Below are positions 1-5,204 of a DNA stretch of 11,788 nucleotides, piece after piece. The notes beneath the pieces are model-generated. The model was not told the origin of the DNA. It was given only the letters and a program-made list of their open reading frames with translations, and made no database searches. The position numbers and the translations under genes were made by a program. The number at the start of each line of letters is the position of its first letter. Within the stretch, counting starts at the first letter, position 1. Source of the DNA: Bacteroidota bacterium (GTDB lineage Bacteria; Bacteroidota; Bacteroidia; Flavobacteriales; Flavobacteriaceae). Location: assembly GCA_009937085.1 (NCBI GenBank), contig JAACDD010000172.1, forward strand, positions 1 through 11,788, in the 5' to 3' direction.

Positions 1-580
1 AAAGACCATCTGTTGGAGGTGCTTGCAATATGGCATCGTTAACACCTACTGCCTTTGCGAGTGCACGTACTTCCGTTTTCATCAAATCTGCAATAGGGCT
101 AAGGTCTACTCCGCCATCTCCGTATTTGGTGTAAAAGCCCACGCCAAAATCTTCAACTTTATTGCCTGTGCCCGCTACCAAGTAGCGATGACGCGCGGCA
201 AAATAATACAGCGTTACCATGCGCAATCTAGAACGACTGTTTGCCAGCGATAACAATGCAGCATCGCTTGTGTCGTCTTCACTTGTCACTTCTGAAAAGG
301 AAGCGAAGGCGCTGTTTAGGTTTACGGTTTTTCCAGAAACATTAGTAAAGTTCTCCTCAAGCCATTTGATGTGTTCTTGCGCTCGGTCAATTTGATTTTT
401 TTGTTGTTTAATGGGCATTTCCAAGCAGAGTGTTGGAAGTCCCGTTTTGGCACATAATGTGGAGGTAAGCGCTGAGTCAATACCACCCGAAACGCCAATT
501 ACAAATCCACTCATACCGTTTTCTTCGGCATAGGATTTTAACCAATTGACAATGTGTTCGATTACTTCGTTGTTTTTCAT
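1..580 (-). CDS. nadE: NH3-dependent NAD+ synthetase, 5' part (runs off the window)
   Basis: NadE makes NAD+ in the cytoplasm from deamido-NAD+, ATP and ammonia, the last step of NAD biosynthesis. Reading leftward from the ATG at 578-580, the frame stays open to the window edge and gives about 193 residues; the family is usually about 260-275, so the C-terminal quarter is missing. The N-terminus reads MKNNEVIEHIVNWLK. The ATP-pyrophosphatase P-loop SGGIDS lies at residues 31-36. The downstream block GTGNKVEDFGVGFYTKYGDG, followed by VDLSPIADLMKTEV, is the characteristic synthetase region that binds deamido-NAD and ATP. No glutaminase domain precedes it, so this is the short ammonia-dependent form. 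It is divergent from gldB, with 24 bases between the start codons. The family call is secure. The start is the first ATG giving the usual N-terminal length. Confidence 0.95.
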   Translation of the reverse strand, partial: MKNNEVIEHIVNWLKSYAEENGMSGFVIGVSGGIDSALTSTLCAKTGLPTLCLEMPIKQQKNQIDRAQEHIKWLEENFTNVSGKTVNLNSAFASFSEVTSEDDTSDAALLSLANSRSRLRMVTLYYFAARHRYLVAGTGNKVEDFGVGFYTKYGDGGVDLSPIADLMKTEVRALAKAVGVNDAILQAPPTDGL

Positions 581-596
581 AGCATTTGTATCTTTA
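570..596 (+). promoter_or_regulatory. Possible gldB promoter in the nadE/gldB gap
   Basis: TTG (570-572), 16 bases, then TATCTTTA (589-596) resembles the Bacteroidota promoter TTG-N17-23-TAnnTTTG, with the final G replaced by A and a slightly short spacer. The predicted transcript would begin at or next to the gldB ATG (605), giving a leaderless or nearly leaderless mRNA. An upstream stop (TGA 602-604) in frame with gldB rules out a longer reading frame, so any gldB promoter must sit here or inside nadE. Confidence 0.22.
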
Positions 597-604
597 GTGC
601 CTGA

Positions 605-1591
605 ATGAGAACTCATAGACATTGTAAAATTAATAGATTTTTTTGGTATCCAAAAGCCTTGCTTTTTGGTTTATTGGTATTGGTAGTGGGGTGTACATCT
701 TCACCACATCCAAAACAGCAGGATTTACCAGAATTTCCTGTAGAACTCATTCGTTTTGAGCAATTGTTTTTTGGAGATTTAGATACACCTTTGGAACAAT
801 TAAAATCGGAATACCCCTATTTTTTCCCTTCTCAAACACCTGATTCAGTTTGGCAAGCCAAACGCACCGACTCCTTGCAACAACTTCTTTTTCAAGCCAC
901 GACAACGTTTTTTGAAAAGGATTTATTCGAGCGAACTGAACATGTGCTTCAGTATGCTCAGTATTATTTTCCAAAAGAAAAACTTCCAACTAAAGTAATT
1001 TCATTACTCACAGATGTAGATTATTCGCTACGCGCCGTTGATGCAGATAGCCTTTTGTTAATTTCTGTCGATACTTACCTTGGTGCGTCGCATCCAATTT
1101 ATGAGGGTATCCCCCAATACATTAAAAACAAGCTAATCCCTGCGCATTTAGAGGCAGCGCTTATCGATGCGCTTTCTAGTAGATTTGTTCCGCAACTCAA
1201 CAGCAGGGCATTTTTGAATCGAATTGTTCAGCATGGGAAACGCCTCTTACTTCACGATTATTTAGCACCTCATTTAAAGGCGCAATCACATATTCAATAC
1301 ACCCAAAGCCAGTGGGAATGGGCAACAGCACACGAATCTGATGTATGGCGTTACTTTGTTGATAATGAACTTTTGTTTTCGACTGATGAAAACCTTCGTT
1401 TTCGATTTTTGACTGCCAGTCCGTATTCAAAATTTTATTCCTATTTGGATGATAACTCACCTGGACGAATAGGGCAATGGATTGGTTATCGCATGGTAAA
1501 AAAATACCAAAAACGTACTGGTGCAAGTTTACAAGAAGTTCTTGCAGCAAATGCACAAGAAATATTAAAAAAATCTAGATACAACCCTTAA
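605..1591 (+). CDS. gldB: Gliding motility lipoprotein GldB
   Basis: GldB is an outer-envelope lipoprotein that, with the other Gld proteins, is needed for gliding in Flavobacterium; its biochemical role is not settled. The 328-residue product starts with a basic N-region (MRTHRHCKINR), a hydrophobic stretch at about 18-28, and a lipobox ending LVVGC with the acylated cysteine at residue 30. The mature part has family-typical features: FPVELIRFEQLFF near residue 43, YPYFFP near 70, a central TDVDYSLRAVD segment, IYEGIPQYIKNK, and the C-terminal SPGRIGQWIGYRMVKKY block ending AQEILKKSRYNP. Length fits the family. The ATG at 605 is the earliest in frame, because a stop codon lies immediately upstream. 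gldC follows after one base, so the two are cotranscribed. Linkage to nadE, gldC and the division cluster supports the assignment. Confidence 0.93.
   Translation: MRTHRHCKINRFFWYPKALLFGLLVLVVGCTSSPHPKQQDLPEFPVELIRFEQLFFGDLDTPLEQLKSEYPYFFPSQTPDSVWQAKRTDSLQQLLFQATTTFFEKDLFERTEHVLQYAQYYFPKEKLPTKVISLLTDVDYSLRAVDADSLLLISVDTYLGASHPIYEGIPQYIKNKLIPAHLEAALIDALSSRFVPQLNSRAFLNRIVQHGKRLLLHDYLAPHLKAQSHIQYTQSQWEWATAHESDVWRYFVDNELLFSTDENLRFRFLTASPYSKFYSYLDDNSPGRIGQWIGYRMVKKYQKRTGASLQEVLAANAQEILKKSRYNP
625..655 (-). promoter_or_regulatory. Possible nadE promoter inside the start of gldB
   Basis: On the minus strand a TTTTG (651-655) is followed after 18 bases by TAATTTTA (625-632), one mismatch from the Bacteroidota -7 element TAnnTTTG. 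It would start transcription roughly 35-40 bases before the nadE ATG. It lies wholly within the gldB coding region, where AT-rich matches are common, so this is only a candidate. Confidence 0.22.
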
Positions 1592-1592
1592 T

Positions 1593-1937
1593 ATGCAACG
1601 TAAAACAGACATCACACTTAGCGTGACATTAGATGAAAACAACACACCCGAAAAAATGCAATGGTCGGCGCCTGATGGTGGTGTAAAACAGCAAAATATG
1701 GAGGCTTTTTTCCTAAGTACATGGGATAAAGAATCTCAAGAGAGCGCTCGTATTGATCTGTGGACAAAAGAAATGCCCGTAGATCAAATGCAAGTGTTTG
1801 TGCATCAGGCTTTGGTAGGTATTCGGGAGTCGTATTTAAGAGCTACAGAAGATGCTCAAATGGCGGAAGCTATGCAGCAATTTTGTGATTTTTTTGCGTC
1901 AGAGCGAAATCTTAACGACGTCAAAAAATCGAATTAA
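1593..1937 (+). CDS. gldC: Gliding motility protein GldC
   Basis: GldC is a small protein linked to gliding motility. Loss in Flavobacterium johnsoniae weakens spreading rather than abolishing it, and the molecular role is unknown. The 114-residue product has no signal peptide or membrane segment, so it is probably cytoplasmic or peripherally associated. The family pattern is clear: DITLSVTLDENNTPEKMQW, then DGG (residues 28-30), FLSTWDKESQESARIDLWTK, and MPVDQMQVFVHQALVGI, followed by a helical, acidic C-terminus with FCDFFA. The start ATG lies one base after the gldB stop, so translation is probably coupled to gldB. The stop codon overlaps that of the convergent engB. No rightward terminator is visible after it. 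Confidence 0.93.
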   Translation: MQRKTDITLSVTLDENNTPEKMQWSAPDGGVKQQNMEAFFLSTWDKESQESARIDLWTKEMPVDQMQVFVHQALVGIRESYLRATEDAQMAEAMQQFCDFFASERNLNDVKKSN

Positions 1938-1952
1938 AGTAGCGTTTCGATA
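1922..1952 (-). terminator. Weak hairpin plus T-run at the end of engB
   Basis: On the minus strand, ATCGAA (1946-1951) can pair with TTCGAT (1928-1933) around a 12-base loop, followed directly by a run of T (1923-1928 read in reverse). This has the layout of an intrinsic terminator for the leftward hydrolase-engB transcript and straddles the engB stop codon. The stem is only six pairs with two G-C pairs, so it is weak. Confidence 0.3.
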
Positions 1953-2524
1953 TATGCCAACACGGCATCTTTCCCCAATCTTGACGTTGACGAAGTCACA
2001 AAATGCGGAGGTGTTTCTACCCAAGCACCTTCTAAAAGTGTATTCAGGTAAGCTGTTACAGTTCTTTCAATAACGCGTTCCGAAAGCTTATCTGCTTTTG
2101 TAAAAATGATAGAAAACGGAATTTGCTGTGTGCCCATCCATTCCATAAATTCTAAATCTATGGGTTGGGGCTCGTGCCGAATGTCTATGAGTAGAAAGGC
2201 ATTTACAAGCTGCTTTCGCTCTAAAAAATAGTCTGTAATATACTGTTGAAACTCTTTTTTGTTTTTTTTGGAAACACGAGCGTAGCCGTAGCCAGGTAAA
2301 TCTACAAGGTGCCACTTTTCGTTGATCAAAAAGTGATTAATTAGTTGTGTTTTTCCAGGCTTACCTGATGTTTTTGCCAACTTTTTGCGGTCAGTTAGCA
2401 TATTAATCAAAGATGATTTACCAACATTGGAGCGCCCAATAAATGCAAACTCTGGAAGTTTCGTGTTTGGGCATTGCGCAACACGAGAATTACTTACAAC
2501 AAACCTTGCGTTTTTGATGCGCAT
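1934..2524 (-). CDS. engB: Ribosome biogenesis GTP-binding protein YsxC/EngB
   Basis: EngB (YihA/YsxC) is an essential cytoplasmic GTPase of the TrmE-Era-like group that assists late assembly of the large ribosomal subunit. The 196-residue product has all the G motifs: P-loop GRSNVGKSS at residues 30-38, the switch I region KPGKTQ at 55-60, the G3 motif DLPGYGYA at 75-82, the base-specificity motif TKAD at 142-145, and a G5-like TSS near residue 177. Length matches the family. It lies 2 bases downstream of the alpha/beta hydrolase stop codon and is most likely the second gene of that transcript. Its stop codon (1934-1936) overlaps the gldC stop (1935-1937) on the opposite strand. The start ATG at 2522-2524 gives the usual MxIKxAxFVxS N-terminus, so the start is well supported. 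Confidence 0.96.
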   Translation of the reverse strand: MRIKNARFVVSNSRVAQCPNTKLPEFAFIGRSNVGKSSLINMLTDRKKLAKTSGKPGKTQLINHFLINEKWHLVDLPGYGYARVSKKNKKEFQQYITDYFLERKQLVNAFLLIDIRHEPQPIDLEFMEWMGTQQIPFSIIFTKADKLSERVIERTVTAYLNTLLEGAWVETPPHFVTSSTSRLGKDAVLAYIETLL

Positions 2525-2526
2525 GG

Positions 2527-3297
2527 CTACATATTATTTTCGTTGAGCCAGTTGGTGAGAAGTTCATTAAACAAATCAGGATGTTCCATCATGGGTGCAT
2601 GCCCGCATTTGTCAATCCAATAAAGCGAAGAATTTGGCAAAAGTCTGTTAAATTCTTCCGCTACATTTGGCGGTGTAACTCCGTCTTGTTTACCCCAAAT
2701 AATGCCTGTTGGCGTCGTAATATTTGGTAAATCTTTAGCCATGTTGTGCCGAATGGCACTTTTGGCAATAGTAAGAATTTTAATGAGTTTTCTTCTGTCA
2801 TTCACAGTCTCAAAAACATCATCAACAACTTCTTTGGAAGCTACTTTTGGATCGTAAAAAACGTCTTGTGTTTTCTTTAGAATGTAATCGTAGTTTTCTC
2901 GTTTTGGGTAGCTTTCCCCCATGGCATTATCATATAAACCAGAGCTTCCTGTAATAACCAATCCCTTTACTTTTTCTGGAAATAATTTGGTGTGAAGAAG
3001 GCCAATGTGCCCGCCCAAAGAATTTCCGATAAGCACCACTTTCTCCTCACTCAAATGTGTGATAAAGTCACGTAAATAGTGCGCAAATTCCTTTACGTTG
3101 GTTTTGAGTAGTGGTAAATCGTATAACGGTAAATCAGGGATAATAACTTTGTATCCAAGCGCGGGAAAGTGCTTTGCAACTCCGTCAAAGTTACTTAATC
3201 CGCCCATCAAACCGTGTAAGATTACAAGTGGAACACCTTCGCCTTTTTGAAAGTACTTAAAGCGTCCTGACTCTGTAAGTGAATCTTGCATGTGCAT
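2527..3297 (-). CDS. Alpha/beta-fold hydrolase, substrate unknown
   Basis: This 256-residue protein is a cytoplasmic serine hydrolase of the alpha/beta-hydrolase fold; no signal peptide or membrane segment is seen. The oxyanion-hole motif HGLMGG is at residues 28-33 and the nucleophile elbow GNSLGG at 91-96, making Ser93 the nucleophile. Asp205 in WGKQDGVTP and His233 in GHAPMMEHP complete a plausible triad. A cap of about 60-70 helical residues lies between the nucleophile and the acid, near 120-190. Similar proteins are annotated as esterases, MenH-like hydrolases or meta-cleavage-product hydrolases, and the sequence does not decide between them. It is the first gene of a leftward pair with engB and divergent from mraZ. 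Two starts are possible, at 3297 (MHMQ) and 3291 (MQ). A TATCTTTG promoter element lies just 11 bases upstream of the first, which slightly favours the second. Confidence 0.85.
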   Translation of the reverse strand: MHMQDSLTESGRFKYFQKGEGVPLVILHGLMGGLSNFDGVAKHFPALGYKVIIPDLPLYDLPLLKTNVKEFAHYLRDFITHLSEEKVVLIGNSLGGHIGLLHTKLFPEKVKGLVITGSSGLYDNAMGESYPKRENYDYILKKTQDVFYDPKVASKEVVDDVFETVNDRRKLIKILTIAKSAIRHNMAKDLPNITTPTGIIWGKQDGVTPPNVAEEFNRLLPNSSLYWIDKCGHAPMMEHPDLFNELLTNWLNENNM

Positions 3298-3308
3298 AAA
3301 ATGAAACG

Positions 3309-3316
3309 CAAAGATA
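3309..3316 (-). promoter_or_regulatory. Predicted -7 element for the hydrolase-engB transcript
   Basis: The minus strand reads TATCTTTG here, a perfect fit to the Bacteroidota -7 element TAnnTTTG. Upstream at the proper distance (17 bases) is TTTAG, an imperfect version of the -33 TTTG/TTG. Transcription should start near 3302-3305, leaving a 5' leader of only about 5-14 bases, depending on which hydrolase ATG is used. Confidence 0.45.
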
Positions 3317-3445
3317 GGTAATTCTATTCCATGCTAAACGCATTTTTTTATTTGTGTTTTGATGACTTAAAACCGCGCCAAACAATGCTTTGAAACACAC
3401 TAATATAACTTAATAAATTGATAATCAGCTAAATGAGTTTGGTTC

Positions 3446-3461
3446 TTTTACTGTGGTAAAA
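3446..3461. repeat. Perfect inverted repeat overlapping the most distal MraZ-type box
   Basis: TTTTAC, four bases (TGTG), then GTAAAA form a perfect 6-base inverted repeat in the hydrolase-mraZ intergenic region. The right arm is the second half of the first TGTGGTAAAA copy. The tandem copies at 3473-3502 lack the left arm, so only this copy is palindromic. It could be a separate dimeric-protein site or a chance extension of the box. Confidence 0.45.
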
Positions 3462-3502
3462 CTTATCAACAATGTGGTAAAATGTGGTAAAATGTGGTAA
3501 AA
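3452..3502 (+). promoter_or_regulatory. Predicted MraZ operator: four TGTGGTAAAA boxes
   Basis: The ten-base unit TGTGGTAAAA occurs at 3452-3461, 3473-3482, 3483-3492 and 3493-3502. The last three are exact, gapless tandem copies, and the first is 21 bases upstream of the second, about two helical turns. MraZ proteins are ring-shaped multimers known to bind short G-rich direct repeats at about 10-base spacing upstream of their own gene (TGGG-type in Escherichia coli, AAAGTG-type in mycoplasmas). The position, period and GTGG core here fit that model. The boxes end 6 bases before the TAGTTTTG element and cover the -33 region, so binding should block the promoter and repress the dcw operon. That MraZ is the ligand is an inference; the repeat itself is plain. 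Confidence 0.85.
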
Positions 3503-3508
3503 TTTTAG

Positions 3509-3516
3509 TAGTTTTG
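3509..3516 (+). promoter_or_regulatory. Predicted -7 element of the mraZ (dcw operon) promoter
   Basis: TAGTTTTG is an exact match to the Bacteroidota -7 element TAnnTTTG, 29 bases before the mraZ start codon. No clean TTG lies 17-23 bases upstream. That position falls within the third MraZ-type box, where GTGG is the closest match. Transcription should start near 3521-3523, giving a leader of about 24 bases with no obvious Shine-Dalgarno sequence. The arrangement suggests a promoter whose -33 contact is shared with or replaced by the operator. Confidence 0.6.
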
Positions 3517-3545
3517 AATCATATCTATACATAAAAGTCACAGGC

Positions 3546-4010
3546 GTGCCGCACTTAATTGGAACATATCAATGCAAAGCTGATCCCAAAGGGAGGGTTA
3601 AAATTCCAGCTGCCTTAGGGAAGCAACTGGCGGGTGCGCGTCAGCAGGCTTTTGTGGTTAAGCGCGCGGTTTTTCAACCGTGTTTAGAATTGTATTCACT
3701 AGCCGAATGGAATGCACTTATGGAGCGGGTGAATAAGCTTAACAGATTCAAAAAGAAAAATAATGACTTTATTCGTCGTTTTACTGCAGGGGTAAAAGTT
3801 GTAGAACTTGATGCTACCGACAGGCTCCAAATTCCACGTGATTTGGCACGAATTGCTAATATTGAGAAAGAGGTGGTTTTGTCTGCCGCTGTGAATATTA
3901 TTGAGATTTGGAATGCTGAACACTACGAAAAAGCAATTGATGAAGCAGCTGTGGACTTTGCTGCTTTAGCAGAAGAAGTAATGGGGGATGATGGAGATGA
4001 CGTATCATAA
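3546..4010 (+). CDS. mraZ: Transcriptional regulator MraZ
   Basis: MraZ is a nucleoid-associated, ring-forming transcription factor that binds repeats upstream of its own gene and controls the division and cell-wall cluster. The 154-residue protein has two SpoVT-AbrB-like halves. The first carries DPKGRVKIP at residues 13-21 and the second DATDRLQIP at 89-97. The region between, FQPCLELY then LNRFKKKNNDFIRRFTAGVKVVELD, and the later VVLSAAVNIIEIW match Bacteroidota MraZ closely. The second motif normally reads D-x-x-G-R; here the glycine is aspartate (Asp92, codon 3819-3821). The acidic tail EEVMGDDGDDVS is family-like. The start is a GTG: it gives the conserved short N-terminus before IGTYxCKxDxKGR, and no ATG is available in frame upstream. 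It is the first gene of the operon, and its 3' end overlaps rsmH. Confidence 0.95.
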   Translation: MPHLIGTYQCKADPKGRVKIPAALGKQLAGARQQAFVVKRAVFQPCLELYSLAEWNALMERVNKLNRFKKKNNDFIRRFTAGVKVVELDATDRLQIPRDLARIANIEKEVVLSAAVNIIEIWNAEHYEKAIDEAAVDFAALAEEVMGDDGDDVS

Positions 4011-4890
4011 GCCAGTACTGCTGTCCGAATCTGTAGCGGGACTTAATATCAAGCCTGCTTCGATTTATGTGGACGCAACATTTGGCGGCGGCGGTCATTC
4101 CAGAGAAATCTTAAATCAGCTTGACGATCAAAGTCGGCTCTTTGCTTTTGACCAAGATGAAGACGCCCAACAAAACGCTATTGACGACTCGCGCTTTACG
4201 CTAATCCCACATAATTTTAAGCACTTTAACCGATTCTTACGGTTTCATAAGGTTGCTCAAGTGGATGGGATTCTTGCAGACTTAGGTGTTTCATCGCATC
4301 AGTTTGACACACCTGAAAGAGGTTTTTCTATTCGGTTTTCTGGTCCATTGGACATGCGCATGAATCAGCAACAAAAACACACCGCCAAAGATGTTGTAAA
4401 TGGTTATTCTGAAACGGATTTAGCAGATGTGCTATTTGCGTTTGGCGAGTTGCGTAATGCACGGAAACTCGCGCATCAAATTGTTCAAAACAGAACAAAT
4501 GAAATCAGTACGACGCAACAGCTAAACGAGCTTCTTTCAAGCTTTTTGCCAAAAGGGAACGAACACAAAGTTCTTGCGAAAATTTATCAGGCGTTGCGCA
4601 TGGAAGTCAACAAAGAAATAGAGGTGTTGCAAGATTTTTTGTTGCAATGCAAAGCAGCCTTGGGCGTTGGGGGCAGGTTGAGTGTTATCAGCTATCATTC
4701 ACTTGAAGATCGATTGGTGAAGCGCTTTATTCAAAATGGAAATTTTGAAAGCGAACCTACCAAAGATGCGTTTGGAAATCCAGAGAAATACTTTAAAAAA
4801 TGTGGTGGACTGCAAGTGCCATCACAACATGAAATCAATCAAAACAACAGAGCGCGAAGCGCAAAACTACGCGTAGCGGAACGCATATGA
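3988..4890 (+). CDS. rsmH: 16S rRNA (cytosine(1402)-N4)-methyltransferase RsmH
   Basis: RsmH (MraW) methylates N4 of C1402 in the decoding centre of 16S rRNA using S-adenosylmethionine. The product is up to 300 residues. The SAM-binding motif VDATFGGGGHS is at residues 28-38, DGILADLGVSS at 93-103, the GPLDMRM motif near 123, the RMEVNKEIEVL segment near 205-215, and SVISYHSLEDRLVK from 232. The C-terminal NNRARSAKLRVAERI is also typical. Three in-frame ATGs compete: 3988, 3991 and 3997. The last gives MTYHKPVLL, the length usual for the family, and is the most likely true start; the longest form is listed. The gene overlaps the mraZ end by 23 bases (14 with the shortest start) and ftsL by 4 bases (ATGA), so translation is probably coupled on both sides. 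Confidence 0.95.
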   Translation: MMEMTYHKPVLLSESVAGLNIKPASIYVDATFGGGGHSREILNQLDDQSRLFAFDQDEDAQQNAIDDSRFTLIPHNFKHFNRFLRFHKVAQVDGILADLGVSSHQFDTPERGFSIRFSGPLDMRMNQQQKHTAKDVVNGYSETDLADVLFAFGELRNARKLAHQIVQNRTNEISTTQQLNELLSSFLPKGNEHKVLAKIYQALRMEVNKEIEVLQDFLLQCKAALGVGGRLSVISYHSLEDRLVKRFIQNGNFESEPTKDAFGNPEKYFKKCGGLQVPSQHEINQNNRARSAKLRVAERI

Positions 4891-5204
4891 AAACAGGAAT
4901 TTTAAATCTGCTCAAGGGAACTTTTTTGGTGCAAGAAGGCGCATCAAAAAATTGGCGATTTATTTTGTTTGTGTTTTTTCTTGCAGGTCTAATGATTACC
5001 GCTTCACACAAGGTAGACCAAAAAGTGGTGCAGATAGCAAAAGCCAATAAAGCGCTTCAAGCAGTGCGCAGCGAGTTTGTTTCGGTGCGTGAGCAAGTGA
5101 TGCACAAGCGTATGGAAACCCAATTGGCAAATAGACTGCAAGTAAAGGGAGTTTTTCCACCAGATAAAGCAGCCATAAAAATTACAGTACAGGCAGATGA
5201 ATAA
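4887..5204 (+). CDS. ftsL: FtsL-like cell division protein
   Basis: This 105-residue protein is a bitopic inner-membrane protein with the layout of FtsL, which scaffolds FtsI and FtsW at the septum. It has a cytoplasmic N-terminus of about 24 residues, a single membrane segment at about 25-40 (FILFVFFLAGLMITAS), then a charged helical region at about 44-78 (DQKVVQIAKANKALQAVRSEFVSVREQV) that looks like a short coiled coil. FtsL proteins share little sequence, so the call rests on size, topology and its fixed place between rsmH and ftsI. In Bacteroidota this family (FtsL-like putative cell division protein) has sometimes been mislabelled as a SAM methyltransferase because of its neighbour. Its start shares ATGA with the rsmH stop, and its end overlaps ftsI by 8 bases. 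Confidence 0.85.
   Translation: MKTGILNLLKGTFLVQEGASKNWRFILFVFFLAGLMITASHKVDQKVVQIAKANKALQAVRSEFVSVREQVMHKRMETQLANRLQVKGVFPPDKAAIKITVQADE

Noticed and set aside
23..253. Rightward open frame of 76 codons at the left edge
   Set aside because: It is antisense to well-conserved nadE coding sequence and has no recognisable protein features.
747..1556. Leftward open frames inside gldB
   Set aside because: They are shadows of the gldB frame on the opposite strand, with no start context or recognisable motifs.
3353..3380. Short hairpin GTTTT...AAAAC in the intergenic region
   Set aside because: It is a five-pair, mostly A-T stem with an 8-base loop and no T-run; this is expected by chance in AT-rich DNA.
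3452..3502. CRISPR-like or satellite repeat
   Set aside because: The unit is 10 bases with no spacers, there are only four copies, and the place directly upstream of mraZ explains it as an operator.
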